Positions 10,406-21,718 of a stretch of DNA of 50,203 nt are shown in pieces. The DNA comes from Halocafeteria seosinensis. Taxonomy: Eukaryota; Sar; Bigyra; Bicosoecida. Where the stretch lies: positions 1 to 50,203 of the forward strand of contig LVLI01000612.1 in NCBI GenBank assembly GCA_001687465.1, given 5' to 3'. The translations under genes and the position numbers were made by a program. The first letter of the stretch is position 1. Every line of letters begins with the position of its first letter. Under the pieces are notes generated by a model, which saw only the letters and a program-made list of their open reading frames with translations, made no database searches and was not told the DNA's origin.

Positions 10406-11916
10406 ATGGAAGAGAGGGGAAGAAACGGCAGTAGTAGCCGTCACAGGCGTCATGAAGACGCCGAAGACAGGGAGGAACGCGGCTCGAGTCGGCGTCGAAG
10501 TGGTTCTCATCGTCATTCATCGAGGTCCAGAGACCGCGATAGAGATAGAGACCGTCACAGTCGAAGGAGCCATAGGAGCCGCAGTCGAGACGGCCGCGAT
10601 CGGGACCGGAGATCGTCTCGACGGCGCGATGAAGACGACGACAGACGCCGTCGAGGAAGCCATCATCGCCATCGAGACCGTGATTATGGCGATAAAGAGC
10701 GTCGAAATAGGGGTTATGAAGACTCTAGATCAGCTGGGGAGAAGAAGAAAGAAGATGAGATGATGGAGATCACGCGGGATGCACGAACTGTGTTTGTGGG
10801 CCAATTGGTCTCCCGCGCCAAGGAACGCGATATACGCGAGTTTTTTGAAGCATTAGGTCCTGTGAATGATGTACAGCTGATACGCGATAGAGTGACGCAA
10901 AGATCTCGTGGGATGGGGTATGTGGAATTTGCGGACCTGGATACGGTCCCCAAGGCTATCCAGATGAATGGAGAGAAATTCATGGGATATCCGATCTTGG
11001 TCAAACAAAGTGAGGCTGAGAAAAACTATGCCTTTGAAGCTGAAAATGAAGGGGGGACTGTCTTTAGTGATAATGCAAACAAGCGAGTGTATATTGGTAA
11101 TCTTCATACGGATGTCAACGAGGATGACCTTAAACAGATATTTGAAAATTTGGGCGGTGTAGAAAAAGTACAACTTATGCGAGATGCCAAGGGAAACAGC
11201 AAAGGATACGGCTTTATTGTATTCAGGGAACAAATGGCAGTATCCGCCGCTTTATCAAGGTACGAGGAATTCTCTCTTTGCTTTTCTCGACAACGCTGAA
11301 AAATAGTTTGTTTGGGTTTTTTTTGGGGTGCAGCATGAATGGTATCGATTTAGCCGGACAGCAGCTCCGAGTGGGTGTCATTACTCAATCAGGTGATATT
11401 CAGGACGCTGAAGGGAATCAGTGGTCCCTTGAAGACCCTAATAAAGCTTCCTTGTCAGCGCAAGCTAGGGCTGCTTTGATTGCCAACCTCAGCGCAGCAA
11501 CGAATCAAGCAGCAGCGCAGCTGAACGTAACCTTACAACAGGCAAAGCAGTCATTGGCTAATGAACCGCAGCGGGCAAAAGCTGGTGTGCCGGAAGAGGG
11601 ACCTGGTCCTCACGGGGAACCGTCTAGGTTCTTATTGTTATCGAATATGGTGGATCCTGAAGAGCAGCACGAGCCGTACTGGGACATGGTAGTGCTGGAT
11701 GATGTTGACGAAGAATGTTCGAAATACGGAACTGTGATCTCTGTTCGTGTTGACCCTAAAGACCCTGCAGGATGTGTATATGTTGAATTCGATAAGAAGC
11801 AGGAGAGCGAAGAAGCTGCCAAGTCGCTCGCTGGACGGTACTACGCTGGGCGTACTATTGTAGCGCAGTTCCTTTCTGAACGCATCTTTGATCAGCGGAA
11901 ACCGCCTCGGCCATGA
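10406..11916 (+). CDS. RBM39: RBM39/CAPER-type splicing factor
   Basis: Two exons, 10406-11259 and 11334-11916, about 478 aa. The first ~120 residues are an Arg/Ser, Arg/Asp-rich (RS) domain. RRM1 follows (about 127-205; RTVFVGQLVSRAKERDI with RNP1 RGMGYVEF), then RRM2 (about 225-300; KRVYIGNLHTDVNEDDL with RNP1 KGYGFIVF). The intron falls at the end of RRM2, so MNGIDLAGQQLRVGVI completes it. The C-terminal domain (about 370-475; RFLLLSNMVDPEEQ, then VSVRVDPKDPAGCVYVEF and AGRYYAGRTIVAQFL) is a U2AF-homology motif of the RBM39 and U2AF65 family. RBM39 is a nuclear U2AF-related splicing factor and coactivator. The domain order and spacing match RBM39 fully. Confidence 0.92.
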
Positions 11917-12688
11917 AGCTGCGTTAGGTACATTTCGAAATATGTGCCAGTGTACGAACTGGTCTTTGAGAAGCATTGGATCTATGGTCTTTTCTAGTAG
12001 ATTTTTGCCAATGCCCAGTATACTTCCATCGTAGTTGCTGTCAGTAGTGGGTAGCAGAGTATTGGCAACGTGAGTGGAGAGTGCCGGTATATGAAACCGA
12101 AAACACAATAAACAGGGCTGTATATTTTCAGAATTTATGCGTCCCTTGCTCTTTATATCCTTGAAATATTAACACCGTGTTGTTTACTGCTTCGCAAATA
12201 GCAGCTTCAAATGTCGGTTGAAGCAGGTCGGATACGTCCCGCAGCACGTGGAAGGGGGCTCAACCGCAAGATCCGACAATGCCGCATAGCCCGTCTGACG
12301 GAACACTACGTGTTTTTGCTAGCAAAACTTTGGCCTGAAAACAAGTGCATGTTCCTCGCGTTGATCAGCACCGCGGTAACTCCAAGTTCGGATTTCGAAG
12401 TGCGATCCTTCTACTCCGACGCGCGACCTGTCCCGTACAAGGACAAGAGCATCTCAGAACCTGTCTGACAGGCTATCAGGAGGTGTTTCATGAGAAGGAT
12501 TATCTACATAAACTACGAACACACTTCTTTGAAAGGAAGGAATTATTGGAAGATATTGACCTGTCTGGGCGGTGTGGGCTGCCTTTCGCTGTACCGGTAG
12601 CGGTCAGCGAGTTTGGGAAGAAATCGCCGAGCGACGGCGCCGAGTTATTCAGTGACCAATCACGTTAACACTGAGGTTTTCTTCGAGG
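11917..12688. other. Intergenic or 5' UTR region before the giant membrane-protein gene
   Basis: It holds the RBM39 3' end, with an AATAAA at 12107-12112, and the upstream region of the next gene. Overlapping frames such as 12211-12468 (85 codons, Arg-rich N-terminus) have no recognisable content and no splice logic linking them to the next gene. I do not call them. Confidence 0.4.
12107..12112 (+). terminator. Polyadenylation signal after RBM39
   Basis: AATAAA about 190 nt after the RBM39 stop, same strand. Assignment by position. Confidence 0.5.
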
Positions 12689-15600
12689 ATGATACCGTTC
12701 ATGAACGACGAGAAAAATTTAAAGAAGGGCATGTTGACCATATTGCTGCTCTCCGTGCTGGTCCTGGCTCCACTAGTGCAGCGGCGCTCCGTCGAGACAG
12801 GTGGGATGCGTGCCGATGTTCGCGTTGAGAAGGCTGCTGATTGGACTAAACGCCCGATTTATCATCCGAGGCGAAGGCAGGTAAGGACAAGAGTATATCT
12901 TAGAAAAATGAACGATATCGTTCACTGCTACATCCATTTTAGCTTCTTTTGCTTCGTGTTCTGACTCAGCCGAGTTCGTCGGACACGTCGAGAACAACTC
13001 AGACCAGCTCGGAACGAGAGATGGGGCTAGCTCACAGTCTTGACTCCTTGGCAATGCTCAATGGAAATCGAGAAGTGCATCATATTCAGGACATGAGTAG
13101 ACGATTGAGTCCCGCGTCGAGGGATTCGAATTTGACCGACTGTGGACGGGAATATTGTGCAACTGCTGAGTACCATCCCTTTGTAGAATTTGACGAAGCC
13201 ATTCCAGGATCCACTTCCGGAGAGATAAATCTTACAGTACAAAGCGCCAATGGAGAAGAACCAAGCTTCTATTTTACTTGTAATACTGGCAATTTTGAAG
13301 CAACCAAAGGATTGTACTTCGCTTGTGATCCGCGATACGATGGCACGGGCTTAGCCGTTGGCCCTCCTGTGGTGCCATCGTCCCGAGTGGCCAACATCAC
13401 CACCTGTGGCAGCGCCTCCAACGACTGTCGCGAATACCACTACCGAGTATCCGTCGCATTGAAAAAGGACATTGAAGATCTTATCTCTAGACACTATGCG
13501 ATTCATGAAGAAAACGACGAACTCTCAGAGTGGGAAATGGAGAGCATACTCGTTCCTACGTCTATGAACGTAGCATTGGACGGCGAAGCTATTGCGCAGG
13601 TGAACCAAAATATTACCATAAATGCCAGCAATGTTGTTCCAAAAAGTTCAGTTACGAACGCTGAACATGCTTCTTCAGTCGCACCAAATCCTTTGGAACT
13701 GTATTTTACGCGGCGCGAAGGAACTCACGGAAAGATATGGAAACCCATAGTACTCACTGTCGCTTCAAACACTCATGTTCGGTGGGCCACCCGGGAGGAC
13801 ATCTCTGGCTTCGTCCATGTACCATTTGAGGAAATGTACCAGGAAGCAGGCGTTGCCGTGGTTGAGACGAATGTGTCTGTTGAAACCGACAAGGCTCCTG
13901 AGAGACGGACTCATTCGATGTTGTTCGTTTCGTTTTTCGACCAAGTGGGAGCGCACTTAAAAGACGTGCTTGTCGAGTTCGTGTTGACGGTAAAACAGGC
14001 AAATGTCGATGTCGAGGCACATTCCTTGAATGTCTATCAAAGCCTCTCAGAAAATACTCTCTCTAGATCATTTATGCTTTACAATTTCGGAACCGCCAAC
14101 ATGAGTTGGAATATGACTGTTTTTTGGAGTGACGGTTCTAGGACTAACATTACTAACCAGTTTCTATGGATTCCAAAGGACTCAGGAAGCGTCAGACCTT
14201 CCAATAAAGAGAATGTGTGGTTACAGTTCTCAAAAGAAACTGCCACATCCGAGTCTTCGTCAGCTTGGTTGCTCGTAGAAACGGATGCTTGGAGCAGTTT
14301 AAGATTGCCCGTCGACAGCAGCTTCCAACGGGAATTTTCTCTCTGGAATAGCACGGAACTGTCGTCGGTCCATTTTTGGGTATATATTCGATATACGAGG
14401 TCATCAGTCTTCTTGTGCAGAGACTATCCACAAACTATCACTCTGGAGCCTGGACAACGAAGTGCATATAACTTGAGCGTTGTGAATATGGGAGATGAAG
14501 ACATGCAGCTGAAAATAAGTAGAGTCATGTTACAGCCTACCGATGTCGCAGTCACGACTGTCCAAGGAGTCGAATCTTCCACAGGCAATCGTTTAAACTC
14601 TCCCACTGAACTCGCACTAAACTCGAGTCAAGACAATGGTCTACGACTTGCAAATTGGATGGTGATTACGCCGCAAAGTTTTCCTCTACGACGAAGGGAG
14701 ATCAGACACATGAAAATTCTCCTAAAATACCCGGATGTGAGTCTTACAGTACCCACTTTGGAGAGCAATGACCCTGAACTGGTTAGGCCCGGTGCGTATA
14801 GAGTGGTCCTCAATTTCGAGGGGCAGTTTCCCTCTGACAGCAACACTGATAGCTTCGAAGAGCAAGTTACCTTCGCTCATGTACCCGGCAGAGTGTCTCC
14901 AAGCGATTCTACCGTCTCTATAACCGGTAGTGAAAATGTGCAGGCTGGTCAGGAGCGACAAGGAGAAGTCAAACTCCGAGATGTGTTCGGAAACTATCCA
15001 ACCCTGGCTCGGCTCCGCACTTCCGATTGTTCTCATTCTAACGAAAAACAACAAATTCCCACGTTGTGTATATTGATGAAGACAGACTCCAAACAGCAGT
15101 CCCAAACACCAGCAGAGCTCAGTTTAAACAACACAGGCGACCTTGTCTCCTCTCTAACCTTCCACATCGATTTCAAGGCTCAAGGATCCGCTACCCTTGT
15201 TGTGAAAATTGGCGGAAAAGATATCCAGCATTCTCCATTAGAGTTTAACATCGACGAAAAGAAGTGCGGCGGTGACGGCGAGGAGAATGATGAGCAGGAA
15301 TGCAAATGCAAACCGGGCTACAAACGAAGAGCTAGGGGAAAGTGCGAGCAATGTGATCCAGGAGAGTTCCAACCTGAGCCATCAAACACTGAGACATGCC
15401 TAGTTTGTCAGAGTGGATATTTCTCCAACACTGGGAGTACAAGATGTTCGTCCTGTCCTAAGCAGGGATTGACGTGCAATGGCGGAACAATAAAAATGGA
15501 GAACGGTTTCTGGTGCGAAGCATGCGTGGCCCATAAATATCCCCGAACACATATAATAGAGCAGATAGTCCGGAATGATACAGAGCCAGTCTTCCACAAG

Positions 15601-18600
15601 TGCAGTCCCGCAGCTGCGTGTAAAGTCAATTCCAGTAGCCTCGCCACTGACTGTGCAAACGGGTTTGAAGGACCGATATGCAGTCAGTGCTCTGATGGTT
15701 ACGCTAAAACAAATAGCGGTGTATGTGCTCCTTGCCGTAGTACTCTCGAAAACGCTGTGCTTGTCTCCGTTTCAGGACTAGCTATTTTGATTGTCATCAT
15801 TGGTATTGCCTACCGCGCACACGAAGACGCGACGGCGACTAAGGAGGATGAGGTGCTCGAAAGGGATTTCGTAGAGTCAGGTGATCGAGATGCATCGCCT
15901 CAGAATGAAGAACAAAATAGTTATACAAACAAAAGTGAGGAGTATTCAAGGAAAGAAAAATCGAATGGTGAACCACCTCAGGATGAAGACAGAGAGAGTC
16001 ATCGGAATACATGTATAACTGAAGAGTGTACAGGAAACGGGAACGGATCTGATACTCTTTGCACAACCGGTCGGGATGAATCAAGTCAGAAAGAAGACAA
16101 AGAAGGTCTTTCCAACGAAAACGAAGAACCTTCGGGAAGGGACGAAGAGTCTAGTATCCTCGCTGTCTGCGATCGGGATGAATTAGCGCCAAATAACGAC
16201 CAAGGAAGTCCAACCAAGGGGGAGCAGATTTCAGGTATTTTCGATGTCCAGGATAGGGAAGAATTACCACAGAATGAAGAGCAAGAATCTTCTGACAATG
16301 GTGAGGACGTTTCAGGGAAAGAAGAGGAATACCATCTTCCGTCCTTCCAGGACCAGGACAAGGTACAAAAACGTCAAGGCGAAGAACTTGCGAGAAAGGA
16401 CAAGGAATCCGACATTCTCCCAGCTCAGTCATCTTTATACAATATTAAGTCATTTCAGCATGCATTCTTGGTGTACATTGATTATCTGCAAATCGGGCGT
16501 ATTCTGAACTCTATGGAGATTTCACCGTTCCGAGGGATTGCGGCGTGGATGAATGGTGCCACTTCGACGTCTACAATGAACCCAGCTGAGGCCGGACCTT
16601 TTCGCTGCGTTACTGGTGTGGAACCATTTCACGTGGCTTTGTTAACTATGTCTCTCCCTCTTATTATTGTCATTCTTGTGTTTGCGGTAATCGGGGTAAT
16701 TGAAGCTGGCTCAAGATACAAAGATAGTTCTCCACGGCGCGAAGTGTGTTTCAGATGGCTGAGGACATCGACATGGGCTGTGATCCTACTGCTCAACTTA
16801 ATTTATATGACTGTGACGATGTCAACTCTGAGGAGTTTGGAAAAATATCCGCGGGACATATACGGCTCAGAAAGAGCTAGCCTGGACGTCAGTATTCACA
16901 CCGAAAGTCTTAAGTTTGCATTGCTTCAAACGGTTGCTTTCGTCGTCTTAGGCATCTTTGTGCTAGCATATCCTTGTTTGCAAGCAGTATATTTTTCGTG
17001 GAGCTTTTCAAGGATTCGTAATGCCACTGAAGCGCTAAAGTTCTGGAAATTAACAGGAGGGTATCAGCTGAAGTCCTATGGGTTTCTCTGGGAGGTTGTT
17101 GTCATGCTGAGGAAATTATCCATGGTTTTGGTGTCAAGGTTTTATACGGGGGAACGTGGTCAATTCACGTTGACTACATTACTGTTAATCATTTCGTACA
17201 TGCAAGCACTGACGCAGTCTCCATATATCGACAAACCTGTTAACCGTTTGCAGAATCTTCTTGTGCTAGTCTCTATCATCAACGCGGGCCTTGGATTAAT
17301 TAGAAACGAGGTGACTCGATATGCATCTTTGTCAGTTTCTATGACGGCAGCCTCTACTGAGAATGTTGACAAACTTGTCATCAGTGTGCAACTTCTCTTT
17401 ACTGCCGCCACGCTTATGGTTGTCTTTTACCTTTCACCGCGGGCCATGAAAGCGTTTAACAGAATGCTCTTACCATATCTCCGGAAATTTGCTGCTTGTA
17501 TCCTGACATTTCTTTCCCTCCTGGTATCCGGTTGTGATCTTCTATGTACTCCGAGCGAATGGGCAAATGCCTGCAAAAGTTGTCTAAAGAGCACACGTTA
17601 TTATTGCCATCCAAGAACGTGTAGCAACTCCTGCAAACGGTGCCTTAAGAGTACGGGGTACTATTGCCATCCAAGGACATGTAAAGCAATGATTATGAGC
17701 TGCAAATGTGAATGTAGGCTGCCTTCGCGCTCCGCATTAATGAATCTATGCTACGGGTGTAAAAGGTGTAGAAACTCCTGCAAAAGGTGCTTTGAGAGCA
17801 CGGGGTACTATTGCCATCCAAGGACGTGTAAAGCAATGATTATGAGCTGCAAATGTGAATGTAGGCTGCCTTCGCGATCCGCATTAATGAATCTATGCTA
17901 CAGGTGTAAACAGCGCTGCAAACCTCCCCCTCTCCGGCATATCCTTTCAAAGTGCTGGGTAGGCATATTGACTGTGGTTTGGTATTTATCCTACTGGTGC
18001 AATCCGAAAAGCTGCAGCAAGCCAACCATAACTTGTCCGAAATTAGCGTCAAATTGTAGTACTACGGGCTTATTACAGAAGTGTAATCCCAGGAATTGGA
18101 CCATGCCTCAAGTGTCATGTCACAAATGCTGTTCGGAACTCCGAAGGCTAAGTTGGAGTGTACTTTCCTCATGCAACCCAAGAAATCATACCTGTCCGAC
18201 CATTGCATGTGAGAAACCGAGACTCAGTTGCTCCATAAAAAATTGTCTTCGCCGATGCAACCCTAACAACTGCACTGTCGCATGTAACGCTTGCTTACGG
18301 GAGATGAAGGCGGATATCGCAACTACGACGTGTAACCCGAGGAATTGGAGAAAGCCAACGACACAGTGTCGATATACTTGTAAGAAACCCAGCGATATGT
18401 ATTGTATGCAGAGGTGTCGTTCGCGCGACTGTACAATGCGAAATTGTCTTAAGAGTTCGGATGACAACCAGGGCAAATCAAGCAAATGCACTTGCAAAAA
18501 TAGCCGGTGGTGCAGGTGCGACTCTACAGGATGCTGTAGGAGCTGCCGACAGTGGTGGCTGGGAGTATCAGTCTTGCCTTTGTTTTGCAAGCGACATTGT

Positions 18601-19026
18601 TGCCGAAGCCATTTACGGAAGAATTCTCGGAACGAAGAGGACGGTCCTGTCTCTGGAATGAACCCGTTGCAAACTGCTACAACAGGAAACCCATTAAGAA
18701 CCGCAAATGGTAAAGCTGGAAGTGATGCTAGGAGCTCCTCTTTTTCTGTTAGTTCACAGTACTATTTGAGTAAAGCAAACTTGGAAAAATTGAACCGGCC
18801 ACGGAATAGGGCAAAAGAAAGAAAGCAACTAATGCAACACAGTTCAGGGAACCGCGTTCCAATGATGAAGAAAAAGGTGGAATTTGGTCAAACCGTTAAA
18901 CAAAAGCCGATAAACACTTCAGATAACGAAGTGGTTGATACGCAGCAGCTTCCATCGGATGTCCAGCAGATGCTCCAGGAGAGGTGTACGGATAGTTCAG
19001 ATGCAGAATCGAATAGAGCATTCTAA
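12689..19026 (+). CDS. Giant multi-pass membrane protein with GCC2/GCC3 cysteine-rich region and cysteine-rich tail
   Basis: Two exons, 12689-12880 and 12970-19026, joined in phase 0, about 2082 aa. The first exon supplies a hydrophobic signal segment (MLTILLLSVLVLAPLVQ). The ectodomain (about 80-830) has many N-glycosylation sites and beta-rich Ig/filamin-like stretches. At about 830-995 comes a tandem Cys region of the GCC2/GCC3 (ephrin-receptor-like) type, with CKPGYKRR, CDPGEFQ, CQSGYFSNTGSTRCSSC and EGPICSQCSDGY. Helix 1 follows (about 995-1012), then a ~200-residue acidic loop of degenerate repeats (residues such as DRDE, NEEQ). About seven more helices lie at about 1284-1587. The tail (about 1585-1950) is extremely rich in Cys, with repeated C-[NH]-P-[RK] motifs. 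The architecture is known from many protist putative receptors or channels; its function is unknown. Confidence 0.8.
15840..16430 (+). repeat. Degenerate acidic repeats inside the giant membrane protein
   Basis: About six degenerate units of roughly 30 residues follow the first transmembrane helix. Each carries a D-R-D-E or G-R-D-E start, an N-E-E-Q/D-K-E block and an S-G-x-E-E end. The DNA copies have diverged. They probably form a disordered, negatively charged cytosolic or lumenal loop. Confidence 0.55.
17571..17924 (+). repeat. 147-bp in-frame tandem duplication in the cysteine-rich tail
   Basis: Two nearly identical 147-bp units (49 codons) start at about 17631 and 17778. A partial, more diverged unit precedes them from about 17571. 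Each unit encodes C-K-R-C, then STGYYCHPRTC, then MSCKCECRLPSRS. The period is a multiple of three, so the frame is kept. The few differences imply a recent tandem duplication. Confidence 0.85.
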
Positions 19027-19639
19027 CACGTCTACATGCCTTCTTGCTTTTAGGTTGGTAGGGTTCGACCTCAAGTCAATCAAGTGATTTCAGCAGGAAG
19101 ATCTCAAAGCCACTGACCAAGAATCGTTCTCTGGCCACTATGTAGGCTTTGGTCTATTTTTCCCTCGCTTGTTTCTTGGGTTTGGGGCTTAGCCAAGGCT
19201 TCGATTTGTATACAATTGTCTTGGTATTGCTTCTACCGGAAGAGTGTAGTCTACGTACAGTACTATGCTACCATGGTAGGCCCTGAGGAGTGACTCTCAC
19301 GTCTCCGTACGCATCACCAAAATAGTTCACCGGCGACACCCAGACCCGCTTGTGTGCGTCAACGTGACAGCCAAGTACAAAATTTGTAGTCAGTTGGCAG
19401 CAGCCAGCCGTCGTCGTGTGAACCACTCGGGTTCTAGGTTGCTGTACAGTACTACCGCTTCTCGTAGTGACATACACACACTTAAAACCGCTTAGAGATG
19501 GTGATAAGCAATTGCTAGGGGAGATCTTTGATCAAATTAGAAACAAGCGGAAAGGAGCCTGGCGCTTCTAAGAAACTTCTGTTCTGTCACCAAGAAAGAA
19601 AAGCACCCACCTCGCCGGAGCGTTTCATGTACACACGTA
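19027..19639. other. Intergenic region
   Basis: About 610 bp between the giant membrane-protein gene and the GLUG-repeat gene, both on the plus strand. I see no gene and no clear regulatory motif. Confidence 0.4.
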
Positions 19640-21302
19640 ATGCCTCACTTCAGAGCATGTAGAGCCAGAACCCTGTTGGAAAGGATTGCTCTAGTATTTT
19701 GCTTGACGATCTCGCACACCAGCGCATCGAAGGAAGAGGGCGAGGACCTCCGAGAATCGATACGGGCTGGACTGGAGCCTTGTTTCCGCCACAGCCAGAG
19801 CACCTTGGAGCGTGCCCCACGGTTTGAAATGAATTGCTCGCGCATGTATTGGAAAGCGTCTGGCTACAACGGAAGTACTTTCATTTCTCTGAAAGCTAAC
19901 GAGGAGTTTGACGGACACAATGGAGAGATCGACTTGGAAGGAATCAACGGTTTCCAAGGTCTCATCGCAGTGGAAAACGACAATGTCACCTCATTCAAGG
20001 ATGCTCCTCTCATTCACAGGGTGCATATTAGAAGTGGATCTACAAGTACATCTGGTGGCTTCATCGTTAGAGAGAAAGCCCAATTTGTGGAAGTTGATGC
20101 TTGCAGCAGTTCTGGCATAGTCAACGGGTCCACTCGACCGCCATCGCCGGCTATCAGTGGAGGCGGTATATGTGGGCGCTTATGCGGATTAAATGGAGAG
20201 ATATTAATTTCCAATTGCTCTTCGACAGGGGTGGTGCAAGGTGTCAAATCAGGAGGTATTACTGGTGACCGTTTGGGGGAGCAGGGTCACGCCACTGTTG
20301 TTGATTGTTTCGCTACGGGAAATTTGGAGGGTATCAATTCCGGCGGAATATGTGGTCAATATTGTGGCCGAAGAGGAGTACTTTCTATTCAACAGGCCGC
20401 ATGCGTGGTATCAGAAGTGGGGGCCTCGTTGGCATAATAAGTGCCCAGTCCGGGGGAGTAGTCGAGGTTTCGAGCTCCTTTTCTACGGGCACCATAGACG
20501 GTTATAGGAGCGGGGGAATAGTTGGTGTGGATGCCGGTTTCAATGGGGGAACTGTACGTATCTCAGATAGTTACTCTACGGGAGCAATAGCTGGCCAAAA
20601 AGCGGGAGGAATTTCCGGCGAGGGCGCGGGCAAAGATGGTGGCTCCGTCTACGTGAATAGGACCTATGCTTCAGGCAACATCATTGCCCAACATGGAGGT
20701 GGAATCATCGGCGGTATTTACAATGGAACTGACGCTGACTTTTCCGATCCACCACGGGACATAGTGATTCAATTTTCGGTGCACTCATTTCCGGGCCCTA
20801 TGGTAGGACACAGAAGGTCCGTAGAGCCGAATGTACTAGGCACAAAAGGGAATTCTGCCGACTTAGCAGATATTCGCGGCCAACTTTACCATCAAGATGG
20901 AAGGCAGAAATGGTCAGAGGACGAATGGGCGATAGTTCACCCCAATGAACTTCCTGTTCTGAAATTTCAGTTGCCGATTCCGTCGGTTACGCCGTCGCCA
21001 ACACAATCTTGCAGGCCTTTACGCACTAGTTCTCCGACCACAACCAGAATGCCAACGACACCTCCCTCAGCCACTCAATCGCCCAATTCAGGATTAGAAG
21101 CTAACAAATTTATCGCGGAAGTCACGGTGCAATCTGGGGATCGAAGTGTTTTCGACGCTGGCTGATTTCGAGACTGTTTCACCAACAAGGCGTTGCGGAA
21201 TTTTCGAAAGCTGACGATGACCAAACGGTCTATCACGTTGATGCGCTACAACGTGAAGATGTTAGAGCGTTTTCGAATAGGATTCACCCCCACATGGCCT
21301 AG
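19640..21302 (+). pseudogene. GLUG-repeat secreted or surface protein gene, frameshifted
   Basis: The frame from 19640 starts with a basic then hydrophobic signal peptide (core LLERIALVFCLTISHTSA). It continues into glycine-rich repeats of the GLUG type (SGGICG, C-S-S-T-G, VVQGVKSGGITG) found in secreted adhesin-like proteins. Near 20385-20400 that frame leaves the repeat pattern. The next frame resumes it exactly (STGRMRGIRSGGLVGI) and runs to 21165 through three more repeats and a Pro/Thr/Ser-rich stalk. After the stop at 21163-21165 a third frame stays open to about 21302 (ISRLFHQQGVAEFSK). No splice sites fit at the breaks, so small indels are more likely. Either the gene is decaying or the assembly has errors. 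No transmembrane segment is seen. Confidence 0.6.
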
Positions 21303-21718
21303 CGTAGCATGTAGACTAGAGCAATACTACCAGGTAATACCATACAGAAACTGGAAACAATCAGGATAATTAAGGTGCAGCAATGCATCCAAAAACAAGA
21401 CACACAGAATTCAATCAACTTACGGTCTGACAAAACTCGTGCGACTTGTGTAATTTCATGCTCGGTGTTGCCCCGTATTCGTTGACAGTTGTTGGCTCAG
21501 GAACTTCCGAAGTTCCGACGGAAAGACTTGCGGGACGCAGTACGTTAACCAGATTTTGGTCCCGGCCGGGCCGTCAGCCCGGATAAAGGAAAAAATACGG
21601 TTACTTGTCTGTATTAGCCTTGATTCAGAGTGTATTCCCGATCTGACAAATGGTTTAGAGAGTTTATTGAAGTGTCTACTGGGATCCCTAAAGAAAGAGT
21701 GTGAAACAGCAGTGGGTG
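21303..21718. other. Intergenic region upstream of the SAS-6-like gene
   Basis: About 415 bp with one notable element, the GC hairpin at 21566-21582. Nothing else is recognised. Confidence 0.4.
21566..21582. promoter_or_regulatory. GC-rich hairpin CCGGGC-N5-GCCCGG upstream of the SAS-6-like gene
   Basis: A 6-bp stem (CCGGGC / GCCCGG) with the 5-nt loop CGTCA, preceded by CGG. It ends about 137 bp upstream of the ATG. The same stem with loop CTCAA, in the same CGG context, lies about 160 bp upstream of the aconitase start (37618-37634). A related palindrome lies upstream of the BEACH gene. It is possibly a shared promoter element (inference). Confidence 0.4.

Noticed and set aside
12211-12668. 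Overlapping open frames upstream of the giant membrane protein
   Set aside because: There is no recognisable content, no joining splice sites and they overlap each other. They are probably 5' UTR or intergenic.
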